Positions 31,407 through 40,735 of a stretch of 64,000 nucleotides of DNA are shown piece by piece. Source of the stretch: an uncultured Bacteroides sp. (GTDB lineage: Bacteria > Bacteroidota > Bacteroidia > Cytophagales > Cyclobacteriaceae); NCBI GenBank assembly GCA_902168185.1, contig CABHOV010000047.1, forward strand, positions 62,001 through 126,000, read 5' to 3'. The notes beneath the pieces are model-generated. The model was not told the origin of the DNA. It worked only from the letters and a program-made list of their open reading frames with translations, and ran no database searches. Position 1 is the stretch's first letter. Each line of letters begins with the position of its first letter. The position numbers were made by a program, and so were the translations under genes.

Positions 31407-31967
31407 TTACAGAACAGCTAAGCAGAAAATAAGGACCTCCGAGAGAAACATCGCCAGGCGTATGCGCAGTTTTTTCATGGCTTGGGTGATGTGATATTCA
31501 ACAGCTTTCGAAGACAACTGTGTTTTTTCGGCGATCTCATCATTTGAATATCTATGGAATTTACTCAGTCGAAAAACAGCCTGTGTTTTTTCTGGCATTT
31601 TGTCCAACTCATCATTGATGACACTCATTCCCTCATTGAATACAACAACGTCTTCCACTGCATTTAGCTCTTCAGAAAAATCTTCTAACGCTAATTTGTA
31701 ATGTCTTTTCCTGCATGCTACACTATCAAAGTGATCGTAAATTTTATTCCGGATCGCTGTTAACAAGTAAGCCTCGGGATTCTCTACATGCTTGACGTTA
31801 TTTCTATTTAACCACAACTTTACAAATACATCCTGCACAAGCTCCTGGGCAATCGTTTTATCCCGCAGGTGATTATACGCTACGCTATACAGCTTCTTCC
31901 ATAGCGCATGGTAGATTTCTGCAAACCTTTCTTCGGATAGAATTTCGAATGACCTTATCTCCCCCAT
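31407..31967 (-). CDS. ECF RNA polymerase sigma-70 factor
   Basis: 186 residues. Sigma region 2 (FAEIYHALWKKLYSVAYNHL, RDKTIAQELVQDVFVKLW, AIRNKIYDHF) and region 4 (MPEKTQAVFRLSKFHRYSND, IAEKTQLSSKAVEYHITQAM) are complete, as in Bacteroidota sigma-70 family 1 factors. It ends with a hydrophobic tail. It should drive the fecR-susC-susD promoter. The 157-nt gap before fecR contains that promoter, so the operon may be expressed from both places. Confidence 0.94.
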   Translation of the reverse strand: MGEIRSFEILSEERFAEIYHALWKKLYSVAYNHLRDKTIAQELVQDVFVKLWLNRNNVKHVENPEAYLLTAIRNKIYDHFDSVACRKRHYKLALEDFSEELNAVEDVVVFNEGMSVINDELDKMPEKTQAVFRLSKFHRYSNDEIAEKTQLSSKAVEYHITQAMKKLRIRLAMFLSEVLIFCLAVL

Positions 31968-31968
31968 A

Positions 31969-31997
31969 CAAACCTATAAATGCGGAAGTAGAACAAA
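31969..31997 (-). promoter_or_regulatory. Possible housekeeping promoter of the sigma gene
   Basis: On the minus strand TTTG, 17 bases, then TAGGTTTG match the Bacteroidota -33/-7 elements. The -7 element ends one base before the ATG, so the transcript would be leaderless or the true start lies elsewhere; this makes the match doubtful. Confidence 0.35.
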
Positions 31998-32229
31998 TTC
32001 AGGCGTGTGTTTCACGCCTTTTGACAAGTCCAAAGCTGAACGGATTTAACTGCTTGTTACCAATCTTCTTCGAACCGCTGGCACTTGAAATAAGCGTACT
32101 TTATACAATTCTATATTATTGCAAGTAAAAAAGCAAGTAACGTTTGCACATTCGTTTGTTTCAGAGATGAGATGATCGAAATCGGCTACTTGTTGCGGCT
32201 CGGCTTTCGACCCTGAGCAATTACTGCTC

Positions 32230-33573
32230 CTACAGGTTATAAAGTTTTTTTGAACGAATGAATGCCCAACTATAAAATACCATGATTATGACTGTCAAAG
32301 GAGTCGCCATCAAAAGCCAATTCACTCCTTTCCGTGGCTGCAGAAATTCCGGTTTAAATTGTGTCCAGTCTTCTTTTTTGGGATTTGAGCTGGTAAAGAT
32401 TTTTGGATAGAAATATAGCCTGGTACGCTCATGAAAATCTCCGGCATTGTCGAGAAGACGCAAGTAGTCGATTAAGCTGGTCTGTGCAAGATCGTTCAAT
32501 TGCATTTGCGCATGCATCGTTGGAATCGCTAATGCGATAGCCCTGCTGGTTTTATCGCGTTGCAATAGTTTCTCACGCATCGCCTTGCTTTCATTGAGTG
32601 ATTCATCATCACCCATCTGCTGCATGGCATAATACCAAATCCAAAAATTTTCGTCAGGATCTCCATACTGCTTTAGCTGCGGGTAGTGCGCATAGAACTT
32701 ATCCATCGTGACCTTCTTATCTACGTCCCACTTTTTGTGATAACTATCACGCTGCTTGATAATATTGCTGAAGGCCTCTGGAACCGGATAGGCCGAAGCG
32801 ACAAAGTTGTTAACAACCGCTGGAGCAAGAATCGTAAGGGCTACCCATATAGTAAGCAACGCAAGAACGTTAAATCCTGAGCTGTGCTTAAACATTGAAA
32901 GCCAAAACGAGAGAGCAAACCAAAAAGTGATATATAGTGTGCTCAATATAACAAACGCACTCAATGCCTCACTCATGGGAAGCCGCAAGACTATAATAGC
33001 CATTAGAAATAATAACAAGAGCATGCCATAGACAAAAAGCATTCTTGTCAAAACTTTCGAGAGTATATATCGGAGAGCAGATCGGGATTGTACGGCAAGC
33101 AGCTTCCAGGTTCCCGATTCATTGTCTTCTGAGAAGACATTAAACGTGAAGGCTATAATGATTAGTGGAAATAAGTATATAATAACAAAACCAAAATCCA
33201 GGTTTCCCGATTGTAGTTGAACAGGATTGGTAAGATCCGTATCATACTTTTGAGCTTCCAGTGTACGAATCGTTATACTCTGTATTCCCGGATTAATGTC
33301 CCGTTGTCCAATAGAAATCGCGGCAAGCTTATCAGGTTTGCTTATCAAGGAAAACCTGAGGTAATATAGTAAAAGTCCCATCTCGTCATTGGCGGCAACG
33401 TTGCGTTCGATGTGAGTTCGCTGGTGCTCGGTTACCTTGGCTATAGCTTCCTGTTGCCTGAAAAGAAATTGTCTCCCTATAAATATGGAAATGATTCCTA
33501 TAATTAAAAGCAGCATCAATGCAACCACGTTTATGCGCGAGCGCAGGAATTGTTTTATAAGCAATACATACAT
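32230..33573 (-). CDS. ABC-2 type permease (DUF3526, NosY-like), second of pair
   Basis: 447 residues from the ATG at 33573, which lies 2 nt after the stop of the preceding permease; the longer reading to 33636 would overlap that gene. One N-terminal helix (about 14-34) is followed by a large extracytoplasmic loop with a conserved YxxRF-type segment (LLLYYLRFSLISKPDK), four central helices with the ABC-2 motif (FNVFSEDNESGTWKLLAVQS), a second long loop and a final helix. This is the DUF3526 architecture seen in NosY-like and GldG-neighbour systems. It should form a heterodimeric channel with the upstream permease, energised by the ATPase at 37540. Confidence 0.87.
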   Translation of the reverse strand: MYVLLIKQFLRSRINVVALMLLLIIGIISIFIGRQFLFRQQEAIAKVTEHQRTHIERNVAANDEMGLLLYYLRFSLISKPDKLAAISIGQRDINPGIQSITIRTLEAQKYDTDLTNPVQLQSGNLDFGFVIIYLFPLIIIAFTFNVFSEDNESGTWKLLAVQSRSALRYILSKVLTRMLFVYGMLLLLFLMAIIVLRLPMSEALSAFVILSTLYITFWFALSFWLSMFKHSSGFNVLALLTIWVALTILAPAVVNNFVASAYPVPEAFSNIIKQRDSYHKKWDVDKKVTMDKFYAHYPQLKQYGDPDENFWIWYYAMQQMGDDESLNESKAMREKLLQRDKTSRAIALAIPTMHAQMQLNDLAQTSLIDYLRLLDNAGDFHERTRLYFYPKIFTSSNPKKEDWTQFKPEFLQPRKGVNWLLMATPLTVIIMVFYSWAFIRSKKLYNL

Positions 33574-33575
33574 AG

Positions 33576-35018
33576 TTAAATCGCTTTTAAAGTTTTTGAG
33601 ATCCGGTTTATTATACCAAGTGCAACAACGCACCAAAGAATGAGCGCTAGAAAAGATATCCCTTCGTCATTTATGGAGGTGGTCCATTCTGGAGATGTCG
33701 GCTTGAAATCCGGCACTTCCCTCCAGTGATCACTGCTAATGGCATGCGGTTTATCATGGGGGGCTTTCTCATTACTGATAAGCTCCATTTGTAATTCATT
33801 CATTTTCTGCGCAAGCAAATACCTATACTCTTCTGTCTGATGTTGAAATATCTTGTAAGACTCAAAGTCCGTTCCTGATAAGGCCATTGAAACATTACGA
33901 ATTGCGCTGAACGGATTCAGGATGGCTGTCATTTTCGTGATGCTGTTTTGTTTATCATATACAGTGAGTAACTTTCTTAAATGTGCCTGGTATATATTGG
34001 CACTTATCTTTTCACCTTCACGCATAACAAAACCGCTATAGTTGAAAGGCAACTTCTCGACAGAGTCCACCTGGTGGACCATAAGCACTGAATCGCGAAG
34101 ATGTTTATAGTGAGGGTCATCGGGATTATGGCTATCGCCTTCTTTGAGGACATCTTCTTCGATTGCCGTTTCAAACTCTATCTTCGAAGGCGCGGGATAA
34201 AAATAACTACCAAGTGCCTGCATTGTTCTGGGAAGAATCACAGCCAGTAGTAACCAGAGCGCGAGTAACTTCAGTAAAGCACTCTTGGATGTTCCACTGA
34301 CAGCAGACACCACTATAGTAATAAGACAAATTACAGCAAGGAAAATGACGTAGCTAAATATAGTCGCCGTATAGCGAGGGAATAGTTCAACAGCATGTGA
34401 GTTTTTAGTATCGATCATAAACGCGAGCGTCATCACAAAAGCGGGAACGATGATTAACATGGCTAGTCCCATCAATCCCAGGGATTTTCCTATTAAGATT
34501 TCCTTCCATCCTGCACCTTGTGTAAGCATTACTTTCAGCGTACCGTTTTCGCGATCAGCAGAGACAGCACTGAATCCCAGAAACACGATTGCCAATGGCA
34601 GAATGATTTGAAGCAGCATAGCCACACTGATTTCACCGAATCTTAAAAGCCCGGTGGAGAAGCTCGCTTCAGAAAAATTGATTGTGTTTTGTTTGTGCGC
34701 TTCCAGGTATATAGCATTTCCCGTATAGCTTTCCAATCCAAAATCAAAAACGCTCAGCGGATACTTTACCCGAAAAGCAAACGACCCAAAGTGCGCCATG
34801 CGGTGAGGATGCTTGTCAGGATTGTTTTCCCAACTTTCCCTTACAACGCGTTGGTAATGCTCACGAATGTCATCTTGAACGGTATAGGTTCGCCATCCCG
34901 TATAGGCTGCAAAGCATACCAGCAACATGATAACAGTGAGGATTCCATAGGCGGCCTTCGAATGAAAAGTGCTGCTCCAGAATTGCCTGGCAATCAGCAT
35001 GACAATTTTTGACCTCAT
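33576..35018 (-). CDS. ABC-2 type permease (DUF3526, NosY-like), first of pair
   Basis: 480 residues with the same plan as its downstream neighbour: helix at about 23-42, long loop, central helices around FSAVSADRENGTLKVMLTQG, a second loop rich in charged residues and a last helix (FLALILWCVVALGIIN). The two permeases look like paralogues. It starts 6 nt after the TonB receptor stop. NosY-type transporters export a metal-sulfur or metal-handling component for copper centres; whether that holds here is inference. Confidence 0.87.
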   Translation of the reverse strand: MRSKIVMLIARQFWSSTFHSKAAYGILTVIMLLVCFAAYTGWRTYTVQDDIREHYQRVVRESWENNPDKHPHRMAHFGSFAFRVKYPLSVFDFGLESYTGNAIYLEAHKQNTINFSEASFSTGLLRFGEISVAMLLQIILPLAIVFLGFSAVSADRENGTLKVMLTQGAGWKEILIGKSLGLMGLAMLIIVPAFVMTLAFMIDTKNSHAVELFPRYTATIFSYVIFLAVICLITIVVSAVSGTSKSALLKLLALWLLLAVILPRTMQALGSYFYPAPSKIEFETAIEEDVLKEGDSHNPDDPHYKHLRDSVLMVHQVDSVEKLPFNYSGFVMREGEKISANIYQAHLRKLLTVYDKQNSITKMTAILNPFSAIRNVSMALSGTDFESYKIFQHQTEEYRYLLAQKMNELQMELISNEKAPHDKPHAISSDHWREVPDFKPTSPEWTTSINDEGISFLALILWCVVALGIINRISKTLKAI

Positions 35019-35024
35019 CGTTTT

Positions 35025-37529
35025 TCAGAATTTATAGGTTGCCGTAAGCATGAAGTTTCTCGGAGCCCCGGGAAACAGGCGCAAGTAATTTTGTGCGCCT
35101 AGCCAATACGTTGTATTAAAAACATTATTGATGTTCAAGGCCAGTTGCATGTTTGCTTTTGAGGGCGTGTAATAGAGGGCCAGGTCCATTATTGTATAGC
35201 CGGGAACTTCAAAGGCCCGGGTAAACCACGGTACTTTGCTGCCGCTATATTGTGCGCCAAGACCAACACCTAAATCGCGAAGAGCGCGTTGTGGAAAATT
35301 ATAACGCATCCAGATGTTTGCGCTATTGACAGGCGTATTCTCCTTGCGCTTGCCATTGAGCTCGGCGTTACTATCCTCAACGATCCTTGCGTCAATGTGA
35401 CTATAGGAAGCATTGACCTGCAGATCTGGCAAAATATAGCCGGAGAGCTCCCACTCGATCCCACGGCTTCGGTCAGCTCCACGTTGAATGAGTGAGTCAG
35501 GATATGCAGGAAGATTCGCGTTGATGAGAATATTTTCCTGGTTGATTTCATATGCTGCTATACTCATCATGATTCTTCCTTCAAAGAATTCACCTTTTGC
35601 ACCGACCTCTTTGAGATCACTGATCAACGGTTTAAATCTGGCGGCCGACTGCGCAGACCAAAAGAAAGCTCCCGTACTTGGCATTAATGATACCGTATTC
35701 GACTGAGGTTGATATCCTTGTAAGTATGTAGCGTAGACGTTGACCTGTCTAACGATTTCATAGGTCATTCCAATTCTGGGTATCAAAGCGGAGTTATCGA
35801 AAGACGCTTCACCCGGAGCTTTATAGTTTGTAATATCTTCAAACCATTCATTTCTTAAGCTCAGTAGTGCTGACCACTTTCCGATCTTCACCTGCTCCTG
35901 GATGTACACAGCATTTGTACTGGTCATGGCTGATGGAATTGCCGTTCGGGAGTTCAATATATAGTCATCGACATTACGAATCGTATAGGAAGGGTTGCTC
36001 AGATTGAAATGGTTGACATTGGGTTTAGGTAATGTTCTTCCCTCAACGGTTATCGTTTGGTAGTTGGCGGCATTGGCAGGAATGAATGCGTTAGCAACGG
36101 TTCCATCATTAAGCAAATATCCACGCGCAGCATTTTGTCCACCACCTTTTGTTTTATTCCATTGGCTCAGGTCATAGCCGCCTAACAACTTATGTTTAAC
36201 GATACCGGTATTGAAATTAAAATTGAAATACGCTGTAAGATTATCTATGTTCCAGTACTGCTGTCGCTGAACGAACTGCATTGCTGCAAGATTTGTCACA
36301 GGCTGATTATTGATGTCAACTGCGAACGCATTGGTAGTACGATGTTCCTGCAGATCTTCTGTCCATGTCTGTTTCATATACGATGCATTGAATCCAATCT
36401 TATCAGAGAACTTATGAGAGACACTGGTCATGATGATCATCTCTTTCGATTTGAAGTAGTCATTGGCAGCACCAAGATTCAGGCTGGTTGACGTACTCTT
36501 TAAATTCGTTACGCCTGCGGTTGCACCAAAGATCGGCTGACCGCGGTCCAGTGTACCGGTATTGTTACTATAGATCATCTCGGCATTGATTGCAGTTTTG
36601 TCGTTCGGTATATAGCTTATCGAGGGAGATACTAGCAATGCATTATTCTTTACCAGGTCGCGGTACGAACGCCCCTGCTGCACACCACCGTTGATCCGAT
36701 AGAGCAAAGTTTTTGACTCATTTAGCGGACCCGTAAAATCTATAGTGGCTCGCATGGTACTAAAGCTGCCCACGCCCATACTGACTTCTCTGCGTTCGGT
36801 AGCCAGTGGTTTCTTAGTGACCATGTTGATACTGCCCCCCGGATCAACACTTGAAAACGTAACGGACGCTGGCCCCTTCAATACTTCAATACGCTCAATG
36901 TTAGAGGTGATGGGTTGTAAGAAATAATATTGGCGTGTACGCATACCGTTGACGATCTGTCCTTCTTCATTCTGACTTATTCCTCTTATATTATATTGAT
37001 TGTAAAAACTGGCTGGCGCCACGCCGCTGACGATCTTTACAGCATCTGCCAATTGAAAAGCTTGTCTGTCGGAGATCAGTTCCTTTGTTATAGTGGAAAG
37101 TGATTGTGGAAGTTCTTTATTCTCGATTGCCGATTTTGTCGCAGAGAAAGAATAATTACTTTGATAATCGCGATCAATTCTTCCGACCACTTCAACGGTC
37201 TGAAGCTCCTGTGTATATTCGGTTAGAGTAATCGTTCCTAGATCATATACCTTCAGCACATTAAATGTGTATGACCTGCTATACGGGTCGAAACCAACAG
37301 AGCTGATCTCAATATCATAAACTCCTATACCCGGCAGTTGAACCTCGAAAGATCCGTCCTGTGCTGTTGTTACTCCGCTGACATCGTTGCCCATTCTCAT
37401 GGCTACGTTGGCCCCCGGCACAGCTGATTGTGATTGACTAACAACTTTCCCGATGACAACGAGTTGAGCGAGTGCTGTGGAGTTCAGTATTGCAACCAGT
37501 ATAGATAATACTAGTAAAATTCTTTTCAT
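35025..37529 (-). CDS. TonB-dependent siderophore-type receptor
   Basis: The start at 37529 gives 834 residues with signal peptide MKRILLVLSILVAILNSTAL(A). It has a carboxypeptidase-like regulatory domain (VIGKVVSQSQSAVPGANVAM, about 22-105), a plug (about 130-245: IENKELPQSLSTITKELISD, ASFYNQYNIRGISQ, IERIEVLKGPASVTF) and a barrel ending NINNVFNTTYWLGAQNYLRL and NFMLTATYKF. The plug is of the FhuA/FpvA-like siderophore type. It sits inside an ABC transporter operon, between the ATPase and the two permeases, and behind a His/Cys-rich protein, which points to metal or metallophore traffic. Metal identity is not shown by sequence. Confidence 0.92.
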   Translation of the reverse strand: MKRILLVLSILVAILNSTALAQLVVIGKVVSQSQSAVPGANVAMRMGNDVSGVTTAQDGSFEVQLPGIGVYDIEISSVGFDPYSRSYTFNVLKVYDLGTITLTEYTQELQTVEVVGRIDRDYQSNYSFSATKSAIENKELPQSLSTITKELISDRQAFQLADAVKIVSGVAPASFYNQYNIRGISQNEEGQIVNGMRTRQYYFLQPITSNIERIEVLKGPASVTFSSVDPGGSINMVTKKPLATERREVSMGVGSFSTMRATIDFTGPLNESKTLLYRINGGVQQGRSYRDLVKNNALLVSPSISYIPNDKTAINAEMIYSNNTGTLDRGQPIFGATAGVTNLKSTSTSLNLGAANDYFKSKEMIIMTSVSHKFSDKIGFNASYMKQTWTEDLQEHRTTNAFAVDINNQPVTNLAAMQFVQRQQYWNIDNLTAYFNFNFNTGIVKHKLLGGYDLSQWNKTKGGGQNAARGYLLNDGTVANAFIPANAANYQTITVEGRTLPKPNVNHFNLSNPSYTIRNVDDYILNSRTAIPSAMTSTNAVYIQEQVKIGKWSALLSLRNEWFEDITNYKAPGEASFDNSALIPRIGMTYEIVRQVNVYATYLQGYQPQSNTVSLMPSTGAFFWSAQSAARFKPLISDLKEVGAKGEFFEGRIMMSIAAYEINQENILINANLPAYPDSLIQRGADRSRGIEWELSGYILPDLQVNASYSHIDARIVEDSNAELNGKRKENTPVNSANIWMRYNFPQRALRDLGVGLGAQYSGSKVPWFTRAFEVPGYTIMDLALYYTPSKANMQLALNINNVFNTTYWLGAQNYLRLFPGAPRNFMLTATYKF

Positions 37530-37539
37530 GCTGATGGTG

Positions 37540-38235
37540 TTAGATTGTTTCCAGATATAGTTGTTGAAGTTCACTTGCGTTGATATCGCGCGTAGCTAAT
37601 TCGTGCACCAGCGACCCTTCGCGCATAATGCCTATTCGCGTGCCCACGTTCACAGCGTTAAAAATGTCATGGGTAGCCATAAGTATAGATCTTCCTTCAG
37701 CCACAAACTCCTTACAAAGTATTGCAAACTCGGCAGTAGCTTTTGGATCCAATCCTGAAGTAGGTTCGTCCATGAAAATGATGTCTGCTTTTTTAGAAAG
37801 CGCTATAGCAATTCCTACCTTCTGACGCATACCCTTCGAATACGTTGATAGCCGCATACTCTGCGCTGCCTCCTGCAGCCCGCCCTTGATAAGAAATTGT
37901 TTCAGCTCTTGCACAGTATATTTGAAGCCCGCAAGCCGACTGAAGAAATCAAGATTTTCGATACCTGAAAGATTTCCATACAACTGCACCACCTCCGGTA
38001 TATATGCAATCCTCTTATTGGTCTTATCTCTGTTTGATTTTACTTCTTCTCCGTTGATAAGCGCCTCCCCCGTTGTGGCATCCATGAAGCCTAAGAAAAT
38101 GTTGATCGTTGTCGTTTTGCCAGCTCCATTCTGACCCAGCAAGCAATAGATTTCTCCTTTGCCCACGGAAAGATTAAGCCCGTTCAATGCTTTTCTTCCA
38201 TTGAATTCTTTTGTGAGGCTTTTAGCCTGTAGCAT
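37540..38235 (-). CDS. ABC transporter ATP-binding protein (NosF/CcmA-like)
   Basis: The start at 38235 gives 231 residues. Walker A is GQNGAGKTTT (about 37-46), the Q-loop lies near IAYIPEV, the signature is YSKGMRQ, Walker B is IIFMDEP, and the switch His is in ATHDI. The subfamily is that of ATPases paired with ABC-2 permeases (DUF3526 type), which fits the two permease genes further down the same operon. It ends 10 nt before the TonB receptor start. The upstream extension to 38322 is not conserved-looking and is left out. Confidence 0.92.
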   Translation of the reverse strand: MLQAKSLTKEFNGRKALNGLNLSVGKGEIYCLLGQNGAGKTTTINIFLGFMDATTGEALINGEEVKSNRDKTNKRIAYIPEVVQLYGNLSGIENLDFFSRLAGFKYTVQELKQFLIKGGLQEAAQSMRLSTYSKGMRQKVGIAIALSKKADIIFMDEPTSGLDPKATAEFAILCKEFVAEGRSILMATHDIFNAVNVGTRIGIMREGSLVHELATRDINASELQQLYLETI

Positions 38236-38426
38236 AGTGTCTTGTTTTCGTTTGAATAATTTTCCTGATAGCAAATAGAAACTATATATATACCTCATAC
38301 TCCCGCACAGCAATGCATACATGCAAAGCCGGCGGCAGCAGAACTGTCTCTTTTAGCAGGAAATAAATTGGATAATAATGAATGAGTGCCGTAAATGGCA
38401 AAAGGCTTAGAGGCCCTTGAGTATAG

Positions 38427-38837
38427 CTATGCTAGCCCCGGAGGAGCTCGGGACGATGATAATACGGCTTTGTAGCTTTCGAGATTTAGTTTATAAAATT
38501 CGAAATACTCTGCAGAAAATCCGCCAAGGGAAAATTCAATGTGGGGTAGTATAGTTTGATCGCCACCAAAGGCAAGATCACACATTTGGCATTTAGTAGA
38601 AACAATTAAGTGAGCGTCATGCTCACAGCCTTCCTCTGTCTCGTTGTGATATACTGATCGATGGCAAGGGTCTTTTTCCTGATCTTGTGAATGCGTAATA
38701 ACAAGCTCATGACGATGTATAAAAGAATGAAGTAACTCAAACTGTAAAGAACCAGCTATATAAAGAATCAACAAAAGAAGCATGAGCACTTGAACGTGTT
38801 CACGTCTTTCTCTCCTCAGAATTCCTTTGCTCATCAT
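38427..38837 (-). CDS. His/Cys-rich membrane-anchored protein (DUF2946-like)
   Basis: 136 residues. One N-terminal helix (VLMLLLLILYIAGSLQF, about 17-33) acts as signal or anchor. The exported part is rich in metal ligands: FIHRHELVITH, DPCHRSVYHNETEEGCEHDA, KCQMCDLAF. It ends SSSRAPPGLA; a terminal R[AG]PP motif together with a CxxC is, as I recall, a mark of DUF2946-type proteins often found beside copper or TonB receptor genes. It is the first gene of the metal-type operon, 191 nt before the ATPase start, with a long palindrome 34 nt upstream of its start. Likely a periplasmic metal-binding or metal-transfer protein (inference). Confidence 0.7.
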   Translation of the reverse strand: MMSKGILRRERREHVQVLMLLLLILYIAGSLQFELLHSFIHRHELVITHSQDQEKDPCHRSVYHNETEEGCEHDAHLIVSTKCQMCDLAFGGDQTILPHIEFSLGGFSAEYFEFYKLNLESYKAVLSSSRAPPGLA

Positions 38838-38870
38838 TTTTAATTGCCCGCAATATAGATCCTGCTTTCA

Positions 38871-38895
38871 TTAAATGCAACAACATTGCATTTAA
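38871..38895. promoter_or_regulatory. 25-bp perfect palindrome, probable metalloregulator operator
   Basis: TTAAATGCAA, a five-base centre, TTGCATTTAA: ten-base perfect arms, lying 34 bases upstream of the His/Cys-rich gene. TTG from the right arm (read on the minus strand) followed 20 bases later by TATATTG gives a plausible overlapping promoter. The TGCAA-N-TTGCA core and size fit a Fur-family (Zur-like) site. Confidence 0.65.
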
Positions 38896-38998
38896 ACATT
38901 ATAGCTTTTATGTAAGCTTTGATAGGATAACAGGAATATAAATTGATGGACAAGTAAACAGACTGCGCATTATGACAGCAACCTGATCAACCCTGAAG

Positions 38999-39739
38999 TC
39001 ATCTAAGCGCATTTAATTTTTTAAAGGCAAATGCAGGCGCCAGACGCGATAGTACATATAGCAATCTCACCTTCCCTACCCTGATTTCATTTTTGCAGGC
39101 TTCCAGTTGCTGAACCATTTCATGCACCGCCCTTTCCGGAGTAATTGCAATACTGGGCGGGTTGCCATTATGCCACGGAGTGGCTACTGCCGGGAACAAT
39201 ACTTCGGTCACCTTAATGTGCCTGTCTTTGAGTTGCTGACGTAATACCTGGGTGAACGCATGCAAGGCTGCTTTTGTAGAATTATAGAACGGATATACCG
39301 TGCGCGGTATATATACCAATCCGGTTGTCACATTTATAATGTGGGCATGCGTTTGCCTGACTAAAAGCGGATATAGTAATTTGATGAGCATTACGGGCGC
39401 CAGGAAATTGGTGGATACTTCCTGGTATAGCTTTTCAATCATCGACTCACCTTGAACAAAATCTTCTTTATGTACAATTGCTGCATTGTTGATGAGTATG
39501 TTGAGTGATGGATATTGACGCGTGAGCCAGGCTACCATTTCTTCGCAAGCTATGCGGTCTGCAATATCGCATTGATAGGTGATTAACTTTGGGAGTGCCA
39601 GCTTCGCCTGCTTTAATTTTTCTGTCGAGCGCGAACAAATGATTACGGTATTGCCACGTTCCAAAAAAACCTTTGCCATTTGCAATCCTAACCCGGAGCT
39701 GCCACCGGTAATTAAAATAGTATTGTTTTGTTTTGTCAT
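38999..39739 (-). CDS. SDR family oxidoreductase
   Basis: 246 residues, classical short-chain dehydrogenase. The cofactor loop GGSSGLG (TGxxxGxG-type, residues about 12-18) is followed by CDIAD, the structural NNAA, catalytic Ser region (HIINVTTGLV) and Tyr-x-x-x-Lys (YNSTK). It is of the DltE-like group, probably NAD(P)H-dependent; the Arg-rich CSRSTEKLKQ after beta-2 favours NADPH. It follows the Crp-type regulator gene by 60 nt on the same strand, so co-regulation is likely. Substrate unknown. Confidence 0.9.
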   Translation of the reverse strand: MTKQNNTILITGGSSGLGLQMAKVFLERGNTVIICSRSTEKLKQAKLALPKLITYQCDIADRIACEEMVAWLTRQYPSLNILINNAAIVHKEDFVQGESMIEKLYQEVSTNFLAPVMLIKLLYPLLVRQTHAHIINVTTGLVYIPRTVYPFYNSTKAALHAFTQVLRQQLKDRHIKVTEVLFPAVATPWHNGNPPSIAITPERAVHEMVQQLEACKNEIRVGKVRLLYVLSRLAPAFAFKKLNALR

Positions 39740-39799
39740 AATTATATAGTCTTATGACTCAAAACTAACCAGGTCCTATACTGTAAAAATTGATATAGG

Positions 39800-40375
39800 T
39801 TAACCCGCCATCTTTTTTCGGATGCGGCTTAACGATTCCGGTTTTATACCCAAATAAGAAGCTACAATCTGCCAGGTGAGACGATGCTCAAGCCCTGGAA
39901 ACTCTATTAGAAAATTCTTATATCGTGTCTCTGCGTCAAGTAGTAACAAGTCACGCTCACGTTTTTCTTTGACACAAAAACCTTTCTCAAGCATCCGGAT
40001 CAAAAACAAATCCCAGAATCGGTTGGTCTCTTTCAGCTTCAACCACTCCTGGTAAGGCACTTCGAGCACTTGAGAATCTTCCAGCGCTTGTATGGCGAAA
40101 TAAGACGGTGTCTGGTAAAGCATGGCCGAGTATGAAGCCAGTACATTATACTCCAGAATTACACTCTTGGTAAATTCATTGCCTTTTGCATCAAGATATA
40201 CATATCGAAATAATCCTTTCAGATTGAACGCCATCTTCTTGGGAATTTGTCCGCTTGCCAGATAATATTCATCACGTTCAACGCTTACTAATCTGGAAAT
40301 CGCTAATAAATCCGCGGCCTCTGTCGCAGGGATTCCATAGCCGAAGAGAACCTCAGTCAGTTGTACGTTAGTCAT
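39800..40375 (-). CDS. Crp/Fnr family transcriptional regulator
   Basis: 191 residues. The N-terminal cyclic-nucleotide-binding-like beta roll (about 20-125, YYLASGQIPKKMAFNLKGLF) is followed by a dimer helix and a C-terminal HTH ending WQIVASYLGIKPESLSRIRK. The last recognition helix (PESLSRIRK) is typical of Bacteroidota Crp-like regulators. No cysteine cluster, so not an oxygen-sensing Fnr. Probably controls the downstream SDR and itself. Confidence 0.9.
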   Translation of the reverse strand: MTNVQLTEVLFGYGIPATEAADLLAISRLVSVERDEYYLASGQIPKKMAFNLKGLFRYVYLDAKGNEFTKSVILEYNVLASYSAMLYQTPSYFAIQALEDSQVLEVPYQEWLKLKETNRFWDLFLIRMLEKGFCVKEKRERDLLLLDAETRYKNFLIEFPGLEHRLTWQIVASYLGIKPESLSRIRKKMAG

Positions 40376-40735
40376 AGTAGGTTAACTATTTAATGCTTAA
40401 ATATATAATGATCCCAACTAGATGTCTATAACGTATTATCTTATTTAATCAAACCAGCAATCATACCGGAGTTGCTCGCGCGTCAGGTCTATAACAACAG
40501 TATCTGTAGCAAGAACATTTCAAGATCTCACATGATAATTATTACCCTTATTGCCAATGAGTACTGATAATAGAGTATCTAAATCATAACGCATAAGAGC
40601 CGATGTCTTAACTGTTTAATCGATGTCTATAGATATAATCCCTTACAAAACCGTCGTAGATATATAGTAGTCAAAGTTCACGAATAACTTACATAGCGTC
40701 TTGGAATATTGCCAGCGTTTCATCATGCTTTCATT
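40376..40735. other. Intergenic region
   Basis: About 360 AT-rich bases between the methyltransferase 3' end and the Crp-type gene start. Nothing recognisable apart from the expected regulator promoter. Confidence 0.4.

Noticed and set aside
35025-37574. Longer TonB receptor frame starting at 37574
   Set aside because: It would overlap the ATPase gene end and place 15 non-signal residues before a typical signal peptide that starts at 37529.
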